Of a stretch of 10,478 bases of DNA, positions 1 to 6,284 are shown piece after piece. Within the stretch, counting starts at the first letter, position 1. Each line of letters begins with the position of its first letter. Source of the DNA: Acidaminococcaceae bacterium (lineage in GTDB: Bacteria > Bacillota > Negativicutes > Acidaminococcales > Acidaminococcaceae). The DNA is taken from NCBI GenBank assembly GCA_003512125.1, contig DOSQ01000157.1, positions 1-10,478 of the forward strand, in the 5' to 3' direction. The notes below the pieces were generated by a model. That model was not told the origin of the DNA, did no database searches, and saw nothing but the letters and a program-made list of their open reading frames with translations. A program made the position numbers and the translations under genes.

Positions 1-4
1 ATTA

Positions 5-46
5 GGAAACAGCGTTTTCCCGGAAGCGCATATGCCAGGCGTTTCC
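5..46 (+). other. Possible structured leader upstream of cstA
   Basis: The short stretch before the carbon-starvation gene can fold into nested stems. GGAAAC at 5-10 pairs with GTTTCC at 41-46, and an inner hairpin forms between 12-18 and 23-29 around a four-base loop, using two G-T pairs. There is no T-run after it, so it does not look like a terminator. The promoter must lie outside the window. Whether this structure is real or matters for expression is unknown. Confidence 0.25.
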
Positions 47-71
47 GTAAAAAAGCAAGGGAGGATTTATT

Positions 72-1790
72 GTGAACACACTGGTATTACTTCTTATCGG
101 CATAGCCGTACTGTTCTGCGGTTACGTCATGTATGGCGGCTGGCTGGTCAAACAGTGGGGCGTTGGGGAAGGAGACATTCCAACACCGGCCCATACATTG
201 GAAGACGGCGTGGACTATGTGCCTGCCAAAGCTCCTGTACTGATGGGGCATCATTTTTCGTCTATTGCCGGTGCAGGCCCCATTACCGGCCCGATTGGCG
301 CAGCCATGTTCGGCTGGTTGCCTGTGACCCTGTGGATTCTGGTGGGTGGCGTATTCTTCGGCGGCGTCCATGACTTCGGTGCCCTGTTTGCGTCGGTACG
401 TCATAAAGGTCAGTCAATCGGTGAAGTTATTTCTGCCAACATGTCCCGCCGGGCAAAACGTCTTTTCATTATTTTCTCGTATCTGACCCTGATCCTGGTT
501 GTTGCGGCCTTTGCAGCTATCGTAGCATCCACTTTTGGCGCCAAAGTGGTAAACGGCGCTATAGACTACAAAGCCAGCGCTACCAACGCTTCCGTGGCGA
601 TGGTATCCATTATGTTCATCCTGATTGCCATCGTGTTCGGCGTTGCTGTATACCGCCGTCATGCTTCCATGATGACTTCCACTATTTTAGGTATAGTTGC
701 TATCGTACTTTGCATGGCTATCGGCATGAATTTCCATCCTTTCTATTTTACCACCAAGACCTGGATGTGGATCATCGGCCTGTACATCACCATTGCTTCC
801 GTAACGCCGGTCTGGATTCTGCTGCAGCCCCGTGACTACCTGAGCTCCTTCCTGCTGTATGCTATGTTGATCGTAGCTATCGTAGGTATCGTAGGCGCCC
901 ATCCCGATATCGACCCGAAACTGTTCCCGGCTGTGACCGGTTTTGCTGTAGACAACGGCAACGGTGTACAGTTGCTGTTCCCGATTCTGTTCACCACCGT
1001 AGCCTGCGGCGCTATTTCCGGTTTCCATTCCCTGGTTTCTTCCGGTACCACCTCTAAACAGTTGGATAAGGAAAGCGACGCCAAGCCCATCGCTTACGGC
1101 GGCATGCTGCTGGAATGCGTACTGGCCATCATCACCGTCTGCGCTATCGCTTATGCCCGGACAACCGGTCACACCAAAGGCGCCACGGACATTTTTGCCG
1201 GCGGCATCGCAGCTATGGTTGCTGCTATTCCCGGTTTGGAAGGCATGGAAAATTCCTTCTACACCCTGTTAGTACTGACCTATTCCGCATTCTGCCTGAC
1301 CTCTCTGGATACGGCTACCCGTCTGGCCCGCTTCATGTTCCAGGAATTCTGGCTTGAACCCGGTGAGACTGTGCGTGATGTAAAGGGTGGTTTCCGTTCC
1401 TTTATGGTTAATCCTTATTTTGCTACCATCCTTACCGTAGTGCTGGGCGTTCTGTTAGGCCTTAACGGTTTTGCCAAAATCTGGGGTCTGTTCGGTGCTG
1501 CCAACCAGCTGCTGGCCGGTATCGGTTTGCTGGCAGTGGCAACCTGGTTGGGCAATGCGGGCAAGAACAACAAGATGTTCCTGTTCCCTATGACCTTCAT
1601 GCTGATCGTAACCATCTGCTCCCTGTTCCTGACGGTTCGCAACCAGCTGGGCATCATTGCCAAAGGCGCTGCAGACTGGGGCCCGTATGCACAGGCCGGC
1701 ATCGGCACGCTGTTGGTGATTTTGGCGTTTGTGCTGGCGATTGAAGGATATCAGACCATTGCTCATCCTAAAGAGATTGCAAAGAGATAA
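72..1790 (+). CDS. cstA: CstA family carbon-starvation transporter (pyruvate/peptide)
   Basis: This is a polytopic inner-membrane transporter of the CstA/BtsT family, whose studied members take up pyruvate or peptides when carbon is limiting. The N-terminal family signature is clear: DGVDYVPAKAPVLMGHHF at residues 45-62, continuing into SSIAGAGPITGP (63-74), then VHDFGALFASVRHKGQSIG around 99-117. Many hydrophobic segments span the rest of the 572 residues. Its length is close to the Bacillus-type proteins and shorter than the roughly 700-residue enterobacterial ones. The start is GTG at 72, chosen because AAGGGAGG (57-64) lies seven bases upstream. The gene is followed by 69 bases and then a tRNA gene, with no obvious terminator of its own. 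The exact substrate, pyruvate or peptides, cannot be told from sequence. In an amino-acid-fermenting anaerobe either would make sense. Confidence 0.93.
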   Translation: MNTLVLLLIGIAVLFCGYVMYGGWLVKQWGVGEGDIPTPAHTLEDGVDYVPAKAPVLMGHHFSSIAGAGPITGPIGAAMFGWLPVTLWILVGGVFFGGVHDFGALFASVRHKGQSIGEVISANMSRRAKRLFIIFSYLTLILVVAAFAAIVASTFGAKVVNGAIDYKASATNASVAMVSIMFILIAIVFGVAVYRRHASMMTSTILGIVAIVLCMAIGMNFHPFYFTTKTWMWIIGLYITIASVTPVWILLQPRDYLSSFLLYAMLIVAIVGIVGAHPDIDPKLFPAVTGFAVDNGNGVQLLFPILFTTVACGAISGFHSLVSSGTTSKQLDKESDAKPIAYGGMLLECVLAIITVCAIAYARTTGHTKGATDIFAGGIAAMVAAIPGLEGMENSFYTLLVLTYSAFCLTSLDTATRLARFMFQEFWLEPGETVRDVKGGFRSFMVNPYFATILTVVLGVLLGLNGFAKIWGLFGAANQLLAGIGLLAVATWLGNAGKNNKMFLFPMTFMLIVTICSLFLTVRNQLGIIAKGAADWGPYAQAGIGTLLVILAFVLAIEGYQTIAHPKEIAKR

Positions 1791-1804
1791 TCTGTAAAAA
1801 AGCA

Positions 1805-1833
1805 TTGACGAAGCTTGTCAAGTATGCTAATAT
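1805..1833 (+). promoter_or_regulatory. Promoter of the first tRNA-Leu
   Basis: TTGACG (1805-1810) and TAATAT (1828-1833) are separated by 17 bases, with an extended -10 TG at 1825-1826. The predicted start of transcription lies a few bases upstream of the tRNA at 1860. The -35 box forms one arm of an inverted repeat, TTGAC (1805-1809) with GTCAA (1817-1821), flanked by AGCA and TGCT. Confidence 0.7.
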
Positions 1834-1859
1834 AATCACGTTGCAAACTAATGCTTCCC

Positions 1860-1945
1860 GCGGTTGTGGTGGAACGGCAGACACGCCACTTTGAGGGGGT
1901 GGTGAGGGTAACCTCGTATGGGTTCAAATCCCATCAACCGCACCA
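1860..1945 (+). tRNA. tRNA-Leu (anticodon GAG)
   Basis: This is an 86-base class II tRNA. The acceptor stem pairs GCGGTTG (1860-1866) with CAACCGC (1935-1941), followed by discriminator A and encoded CCA (1943-1945). The anticodon stem CCACT/GGTGG encloses the loop TTGAGGG, with GAG at 1893-1895. The long variable arm GAGG-GTAA-CCTC and the GGTTCAAATCC T-arm are present. Long variable arm, discriminator A and GAG anticodon together identify a leucine tRNA reading CUC and CUU. Confidence 0.96.
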
Positions 1946-1977
1946 TAAGTATTAATTTGAAAATCGTAAAAAAGTTC

Positions 1978-2006
1978 TTGACAGAATTCAGAATTTGTTG
2001 TATATT
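1978..2006 (+). promoter_or_regulatory. Promoter of the second tRNA-Leu
   Basis: A perfect TTGACA (1978-1983) lies exactly 17 bases upstream of TATATT (2001-2006), a near-consensus vegetative promoter with a predicted start about 25 bases before the tRNA. No terminator is visible between the first tRNA and this promoter, so the second tRNA probably receives transcription from both promoters. Confidence 0.8.
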
Positions 2007-2037
2007 GAATAAGCGTTCTGATGAATGTCAGAAACAT

Positions 2038-2124
2038 GCGGTAGTGGCGGAACGGCAGACGCGCTAGCCTCAGGAGCTAGTGGGGGTTGACCCCGTGGAG
2101 GTTCAAATCCTCTCTACCGCACCA
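2038..2124 (+). tRNA. tRNA-Leu (anticodon CAG)
   Basis: This is an 87-base class II tRNA. The acceptor stem pairs GCGGTAG (2038-2044) with CTACCGC (2114-2120), then discriminator A and encoded CCA (2122-2124). The anticodon stem CTAGC/GCTAG encloses the loop CTCAGGA, with CAG at 2071-2073, which reads CUG. The variable arm is GGGG-TTGA-CCCC. Its acceptor stem and D-arm are nearly identical to those of the tRNA-Leu 92 bases upstream, suggesting an old tandem duplication. Confidence 0.96.
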
Positions 2125-2135
2125 ATTAAAAATGA

Positions 2136-2168
2136 AGACCCTGCGTTTTGCGCAGGGTCTGTTTTTTT
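2136..2168 (+). terminator. Intrinsic terminator after the tRNA pair
   Basis: A perfect 10-bp stem AGACCCTGCG (2136-2145) / CGCAGGGTCT (2151-2160) with loop TTTTG is followed by seven T residues. The T-run overlaps the TAA stop (2167-2169) of the convergent minus-strand GH18 gene. Read from the minus strand, the hairpin is followed by a weaker T-rich stretch (TTCATTTTTAATT), so it may also end that gene's transcript. Confidence 0.93.
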
Positions 2169-3303
2169 ATTTGTTTTTTGTTTCATTTTTTATATCATTT
2201 CCTGATTTGGTTTTGTTTTCTTTATCAGACTTCTCCTCTTTCAGTTTTTCTTCCAGCATGGGCCAGATCTCCGGTTTTTCAAATCCATACCGCCAGCTGG
2301 CCACGCCACCCAGTCCGTATGTTTTGACCAGACTTGCCTTGTGTTCCAGGCTGGTTATGTTTTCCTGCCAGAATGAATAAGGGACATCGTTCTCCATATA
2401 GGAAACATAGGTTACCTTTTCTTTATCCAGCCAACGGCAGCGGAAGGTTTCGTCGTTAGCTTTTTCGGACATGATTTTTTCTGCTCCGGGCATGTTCAGG
2501 GTCTTGGCGAAAAAGCGCTTTTTATCTTTGTCGTAGTGCCAAAGACGCATATACAGAGGGATACCCAGCACCAGTTTATGGGCTGGTACTTCTTCCAGGG
2601 TGTTTTTGATGCCACGTTCCACCCAGTCATAACCTGCCGTGGGGCCGGCTTCCGGACTGGCACCGGAATACTGGTCATAAGCCATCACCATCATGTAGTC
2701 AAGATGTTCCGCCAGTGCTTTCCGGTCAAAGCAAAGGGACCAATTGGGACTGCCTTTTGGCACGGTTACGTCCATGCTCAGAATCAGTTTATCCTGCTGT
2801 GTGGCTTTCCGGATATGCTTTACAAATTCTGTAATCCGGTCTTTATCCGCTTCGTAAATATGCTCAAAGTCCAGGTTGATACCGTCGAACTTGTGCTTCT
2901 GGTATTGCTGGCGCAATTGTTCGATGACATATTTCCTTGCATTTTCATCGTCCAACAATTTTTTGGTGCGGTCCGGCTTGAATCCGTTGGTGATCAGGGG
3001 CCAGACCTGATAGCCTTTGGCGTGGGCCAGTTCCACGTAGCCTTCTATGCTTTTGTCCTGTAGTTTTCCAAATTCATTGTCGATAACATACCAACAGGGG
3101 GAGACTACGTTGACGCCGGGAACTTTGTCCAGTGCAGAAAGATCCACTTCCGGCTTATGGTCGTGCTGCCACACCAGATTGATTTTATAAGGCAGCGGCG
3201 GCTTGGGCGCCGGAGTCTGCGGTTTTTCTTTGGTGCAGGCGGTACAGGCCAGGCAGTTCATGATCAGGAATGTGATAAAGAGATGTGCAAGTGTCTTTTT
3301 CAT
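2167..3303 (-). CDS. Exported glycoside hydrolase family 18 protein, probable lipoprotein
   Basis: This 378-residue protein has a family 18 catalytic barrel, the fold of chitinases and of peptidoglycan-acting N-acetylglucosaminidases of the YaaH/SleL/YdhD type. The active-site strand is DGINLDFE at about 140-147, with Glu147 as predicted acid and Asp145 as its partner. Other family strands are MMVMAYDQY (204-212), GIPLYMRLW (247-255) and a closing GGVASWRYGFE (332-342). The start at 3303 follows GGAG about 11 bases upstream and gives MKKTLAHLFITFLIMN, a good signal peptide. An upstream in-frame start at 3360 would bury that signal. Cysteines at 17, 20 and 23 are possible lipid-attachment sites, but Cys rather than Leu at -3 makes the lipobox atypical. 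A Pro/Lys spacer follows. The tail after about 352 is Lys/Glu-rich and low-complexity. The likely substrate is a GlcNAc-containing envelope polymer; this is inferred from family only. Confidence 0.88.
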   Translation of the reverse strand: MKKTLAHLFITFLIMNCLACTACTKEKPQTPAPKPPLPYKINLVWQHDHKPEVDLSALDKVPGVNVVSPCWYVIDNEFGKLQDKSIEGYVELAHAKGYQVWPLITNGFKPDRTKKLLDDENARKYVIEQLRQQYQKHKFDGINLDFEHIYEADKDRITEFVKHIRKATQQDKLILSMDVTVPKGSPNWSLCFDRKALAEHLDYMMVMAYDQYSGASPEAGPTAGYDWVERGIKNTLEEVPAHKLVLGIPLYMRLWHYDKDKKRFFAKTLNMPGAEKIMSEKANDETFRCRWLDKEKVTYVSYMENDVPYSFWQENITSLEHKASLVKTYGLGGVASWRYGFEKPEIWPMLEEKLKEEKSDKENKTKSGNDIKNETKNK

Positions 3304-3358
3304 AAAAAGTATGTCTCCGTAATATACAATATGGGCAGTTTCAGCCGAAGCTAATATC

Positions 3359-3367
3359 ATTATACCA
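3359..3367 (-). promoter_or_regulatory. Extended -10 promoter of the GH18 gene
   Basis: On the minus strand TGGTATAAT (positions 3367 down to 3359) is a perfect extended -10 element. The -35 region is poor (TTTCGT at best). Predicted transcription starts near 3352 and gives a leader of about 50 bases before the ATG at 3303. Confidence 0.6.
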
Positions 3368-3418
3368 AAAATCTTGTATGACGAAACAGGTGAAAGTGTT
3401 TTATTTCAAAAATTCTTA

Positions 3419-3427
3419 TGTTATAAT
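3419..3427 (+). promoter_or_regulatory. Extended -10 promoter of the MFS transporter gene
   Basis: TGTTATAAT (3419-3427) is a perfect extended -10 element without a good -35 box. Transcription would start near 3434, giving a leader of about 20 bases. It lies back to back with the GH18 promoter, the two -10 boxes being 57 bases apart. Confidence 0.6.
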
Positions 3428-3454
3428 GTATAAACGAATACGGCGGTGATTTAT

Positions 3455-4690
3455 ATGTTTTTGCTGGATGAGCGCGGACGCGGTTCTGTAAATTGGAAAA
3501 AGAACCTGATCGTGCTTTGGGTGGGCGTGTTTCTGGCCTGTGCCAGTTTTACTGCCTGTATTCCTTTTTTGCCTGTTTATTTGCAAAAAGAATTGCATGT
3601 ACCCCCGGATCAGTTGAATTTCTGGTCCGGTCTGGTGTACGCGGTTACTTTTATGGGTGCTGCCTTTATGGCGCCTTACTGGGGTGCCTGGGCTGACCGG
3701 GTAGGGCAGCGTAAAATGGCTATCCGGGCCGGGTTTGGTCTTGCTGTGACTTATATGCTGGGCGCCATAGTCCAGACAGCTCCCCAGATGCTGGCTGTAC
3801 GTGTCCTGACGGGACTAATCAGCGGTTTTGTTCCTGCTTCCATGTCTCTGGTGTCTTCAACGCTTCCCAAAGAAAAACTGGGATGGGGCATGGGATGGAT
3901 GCAGGCAGCCCTGGCCAGCGGACAGATTCTGGGACCGTTGATGGGCGGTTACCTGTCCGTGTGGTTTGGTATGAGGACTTCTTTTTTCGTAGGTTCCGGT
4001 TGCTTGTTTCTTGTTACATTATTGGTGATTTTTTTTGTCAGGGATATTCCTATCAGCAAAGAGTCTGCCCGGCAGCAGATGCATGTTATCCGTGATCTGA
4101 CACTGGCCCTGCATAACCGCGGTCTCCTGTATGTCATGTTTATGTTTTTTCTGGTGCAGACCTGTATCATGACGGTTCAGCCACTGATTACGCTATATGT
4201 GGAAGAACTGATGGGCAGTGCGGGAGACGCATCCGTTACCATGAGCGGCTGGATATTTTCCCTGGCCGGTATTGCGGGTATTATCGCTTCACCTTATTGG
4301 GGAAAACGGGGACAACGTTGTGGCTTTGTGAAGACACTGTGTCTTGTATTGTTCTGTGCAGGCTGTGTGAATTTATGTCAGGTTTTTGTGAGAACAATCT
4401 GGGAATTTGCAGCAATCCAGTTTATCTACGGCTTGTTCCTGTCCGGGGCGGTGCCTAATATTAACTCCACATTGGTTGAAGTGACGCCCCGGGAAATGCG
4501 CGGCAAGGCATTTGGCCTCACCACTTCGGCGCAGCAGTTCGGCGGTGTGGTGGGTCCGTTATTAGGAGGCTTTTTAGGCGACTTCATACCGACAAAGTTT
4601 GTACTGTTTTTTACGGGCGTGGTTTTGCTATTGGCTGCAGTATATACGGCTGTGACAAGATTGCGCAAAAGCAGGGGATACCTTGGATAG
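3455..4690 (+). CDS. MFS transporter, DHA1-type drug:proton antiporter
   Basis: This is a 411-residue major facilitator protein with about twelve membrane segments. Motif A of the family lies in the 2-3 loop at 77-87 (GAWADRVGQRK). The antiporter motif C lies in segment 5 at 156-165 (GQILGPLMGG), which marks the drug:proton antiporter families such as MdtG and Bmr. The second half repeats both in weaker form, WGKRGQR (282-288) and GGVVGPLLGG (363-372), the usual sign of the ancient internal duplication. I chose ATG at 3455 because GGTGAT (3445-3450), complementary to the far end of the anti-Shine-Dalgarno sequence, lies four bases upstream. An in-frame GTG at 3446 adds only three residues. 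A run of eight T at 4029-4036 lies in the coding sequence. The substrate cannot be predicted; efflux of a toxic or waste compound is the family expectation. Confidence 0.88.
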   Translation: MFLLDERGRGSVNWKKNLIVLWVGVFLACASFTACIPFLPVYLQKELHVPPDQLNFWSGLVYAVTFMGAAFMAPYWGAWADRVGQRKMAIRAGFGLAVTYMLGAIVQTAPQMLAVRVLTGLISGFVPASMSLVSSTLPKEKLGWGMGWMQAALASGQILGPLMGGYLSVWFGMRTSFFVGSGCLFLVTLLVIFFVRDIPISKESARQQMHVIRDLTLALHNRGLLYVMFMFFLVQTCIMTVQPLITLYVEELMGSAGDASVTMSGWIFSLAGIAGIIASPYWGKRGQRCGFVKTLCLVLFCAGCVNLCQVFVRTIWEFAAIQFIYGLFLSGAVPNINSTLVEVTPREMRGKAFGLTTSAQQFGGVVGPLLGGFLGDFIPTKFVLFFTGVVLLLAAVYTAVTRLRKSRGYLG

Positions 4691-4701
4691 AACACCGGTA
4701 A

Positions 4702-4737
4702 GCTCCTGATTAACTGGTAGGAGCGGGAGTAGTTTTA
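4702..4737 (+). terminator. Weak candidate terminator after the MFS gene
   Basis: GCTCCT (4702-4707) pairs with AGGAGC (4719-4724), followed after eight bases by TTTTATTGTT. The gap between stem and T-run is longer than in a good intrinsic terminator, and a competing stem overlaps it (ACCGGT 4694-4699 with ACTGGT 4713-4718). It may be a poor terminator or a regulatory RNA element. Confidence 0.3.
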
Positions 4738-4748
4738 TTGTTAGATAA

Positions 4749-4762
4749 CAGGCTCGAGCCTG
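4749..4762. promoter_or_regulatory. 14-bp perfect palindrome, possible operator
   Basis: CAGGCTCGAGCCTG is a perfect palindrome 42 bases before the start of the carbonic anhydrase operon and 58 bases after the MFS stop. Perfect symmetry without a loop fits binding by a dimeric regulator better than an RNA hairpin. I cannot name a regulator, and no convincing promoter boxes are visible around it. Confidence 0.35.
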
Positions 4763-4803
4763 ATGAAAGAGTTAGAGTTTAAAATATTAAGGAGGTTTAT
4801 TAC

Positions 4804-5358
4804 ATGTTAAGAAAATTTAAGGGAATCAGCCCGGATGTTGACGCGAAAGCCCATGTATTCGAAAGCGCAGATGTTATCGGTATGGTTAAAATGAAAGAAT
4901 ACTCCAGTGTATGGCCTAATTGCACGGTACGCGGAGATGTAAACCGTATTGAAATCGGACGGTATTCCAATATCCAGGACAACAGTTGTCTCCATGTGGC
5001 AGACCGCTATGCCTGCATCGTGGGTGACTTTGTAACGGTAGGTCATTGCGCCACCCTGCATGCCTGCACTATTGAAGACCATGTGCTAATCGGCATGGGC
5101 TCTGTTGTCCTCGATGGTTGTGTAGTAGGGACCGGAAGCGTGATTGCCGCTGGTGCGGTGGTAACCAAGGGAACAATTGTGGAGCCATATTCCCTGATGG
5201 CTGGCATTCCGGCAAAATGCATTAAAAAGTTGCCGGCAGGAAATTTGGACACAATCCATCATCAGGCTATCAAATATAAGACCCTGTGGACGGAAGGTTA
5301 TGGCATCCTGCCTGATGCCGATGGTGAAGCCTATCACGGCGAAAAGATTATGGACTGA
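4804..5358 (+). CDS. Gamma-class carbonic anhydrase-like hexapeptide-repeat protein
   Basis: This is a 184-residue left-handed beta-helix protein of the YrdA/PaaY/Cam group, a trimer that binds metal between subunits and in some members hydrates CO2. The three expected metal ligands are present: His64 in SCLHVAD, and His81 and His86 in VGHCATLHA, with the five-residue spacing of the archetype. The family VRGDVNRIEIG segment (42-52) and repeated hexapeptide turns up to about 135 are clear, then AGIPAKCIKKL leads to a helical C-terminal tail. The start ATG at 4804 has a strong AAGGAGG (4789-4795) eight bases upstream. It is the first gene of an apparent operon with the membrane protein 23 bases downstream and the PPIase. 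Activity is not assured, since many family members have none demonstrated; the full metal site makes catalysis plausible. Confidence 0.9.
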   Translation: MLRKFKGISPDVDAKAHVFESADVIGMVKMKEYSSVWPNCTVRGDVNRIEIGRYSNIQDNSCLHVADRYACIVGDFVTVGHCATLHACTIEDHVLIGMGSVVLDGCVVGTGSVIAAGAVVTKGTIVEPYSLMAGIPAKCIKKLPAGNLDTIHHQAIKYKTLWTEGYGILPDADGEAYHGEKIMD

Positions 5359-5381
5359 TATCGGGAGATTGTTTGTGAGTT

Positions 5382-6284
5382 ATGGCTAAAAGGGAAAATA
5401 AATTTGCGAAGACGGTGCGGCGGGAAGAGGTATCCAATGAAAATTTCGGATTGGGCAGGCCTTTCTATTTTGACGACTGGTTCAACCGGATTGCCATCAT
5501 GGGTACACTGGCTGCTACCATCATTCTTCTGATTTTCCGTCAGGTAACGGGAACTGAGACAGGCAGCATTATGCTGGACGGTGTCAGCTATGCTGCAGGT
5601 TTTTTCTTTGCCTACCTGATCGGCCGGGAGGTAGACCCGGAACCGGGACGGGAATGGGGCGCCTTGCTGGGCGCGTTTATCACATTGGGGCTGGAAGCAT
5701 TTCTGGGTGTGGATATTAACGGCGTCATTGGTTTGCTGTGGGTGTTGTTCATCTGCCGGATGTTTAACCGGACTTCCGGCTCCCGGCACCGCATTGGGGA
5801 TAACGCCATTATCTTAGGTTCTGCATTCTGGATGGGATATATAGGTTACTGGCTGTTCCCCGTCATCACGGGTATCTGTTATGTTTTGGAAAGCCAGATC
5901 AAAGGCGGCTATTACCGCAGTCTGTATCTGGCCGGCGTTGCCTTTGCCATTTGCGTCATTACCGGCCGCAATACGGAAGTTCCGGTTCTATCGGTAAATT
6001 ATTTGTATTTGATGGGTATCGCTTTCATCCTGTTCCTGCCTCAGCTGACTGTGGCAGGGTTCAGTACGGCCCGGGATGACCGGAATAACCGTTACCTTGT
6101 CACCTCTCGCCTTCAATGTACTCAGGCAGTATTTCTGATTGCTGTGGGCCTTCTGATTTATTTCGGGGGTAATGCGGCAGGTATCATCTTCCTGCCCTGT
6201 ATCGGTACAGCTGTCGGCACAGGGTTGTACCTGTTGGTTTACCTGTTGAAGAGAAAGCAGAAAATGGAAAAAGGAGAATTATAA
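5382..6284 (+). CDS. Polytopic membrane protein of unknown function
   Basis: I do not recognise this 300-residue protein. A basic, soluble N-terminus of about 33 residues is followed by some eight or nine hydrophobic segments (roughly 36-53, 66-80, 93-108, 112-126, 142-168, 180-194, 203-222, 247-262, 265-289), then a Lys-rich tail. Conspicuous polar patches at membrane edges are GREVDPEPGREW (81-92), RMFNRTSG (126-133) and a following GD (139-140). These look conserved rather than random and may mark a family. The ribosome binding site is weak: GGGAG at 5363-5367 is 14 bases away and GTGAG at 5375-5379 only two. Expression may therefore depend on coupling to the carbonic anhydrase gene that stops 23 bases earlier. 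The stop codon overlaps the start of the PPIase gene. A role linked to bicarbonate or to envelope maintenance would be speculation. Confidence 0.8.
   Translation: MAKRENKFAKTVRREEVSNENFGLGRPFYFDDWFNRIAIMGTLAATIILLIFRQVTGTETGSIMLDGVSYAAGFFFAYLIGREVDPEPGREWGALLGAFITLGLEAFLGVDINGVIGLLWVLFICRMFNRTSGSRHRIGDNAIILGSAFWMGYIGYWLFPVITGICYVLESQIKGGYYRSLYLAGVAFAICVITGRNTEVPVLSVNYLYLMGIAFILFLPQLTVAGFSTARDDRNNRYLVTSRLQCTQAVFLIAVGLLIYFGGNAAGIIFLPCIGTAVGTGLYLLVYLLKRKQKMEKGEL

Noticed and set aside
687..1172. Minus-strand open frame of 161 codons inside cstA
   Set aside because: It is a shadow of a highly conserved transporter gene; the product is low-complexity and Gly/Gln-rich.
1805..1836. Alternative reading of the first tRNA promoter using TATAAT at 1831-1836
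   Set aside because: The spacing to TTGACG would be 20 bases; the overlapping TAATAT with extended TG and 17-base spacing fits better.
2536..3063. Long plus-strand open frame (175 codons) opposite the GH18 gene
   Set aside because: It lies antisense to a protein with clear GH18 motifs, has no ribosome binding site that I can support and its translation shows no recognisable domain.
3304..3360. Longer N-terminus of the GH18 protein starting at 3360
   Set aside because: It would put 19 residues before an obvious Lys-Lys signal peptide and overlap the predicted promoter.
4029..4036. Run of eight T in the MFS gene as a phase-variation site
   Set aside because: The frame is intact and Phe-Phe in a membrane segment explains the run; eight T residues are common in such genes.
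4694..4724. Interleaved stems as a true H-type pseudoknot
   Set aside because: The third loop would have zero bases to cross a six-pair stem, which is not sterically reasonable; alternative hairpins are more likely.
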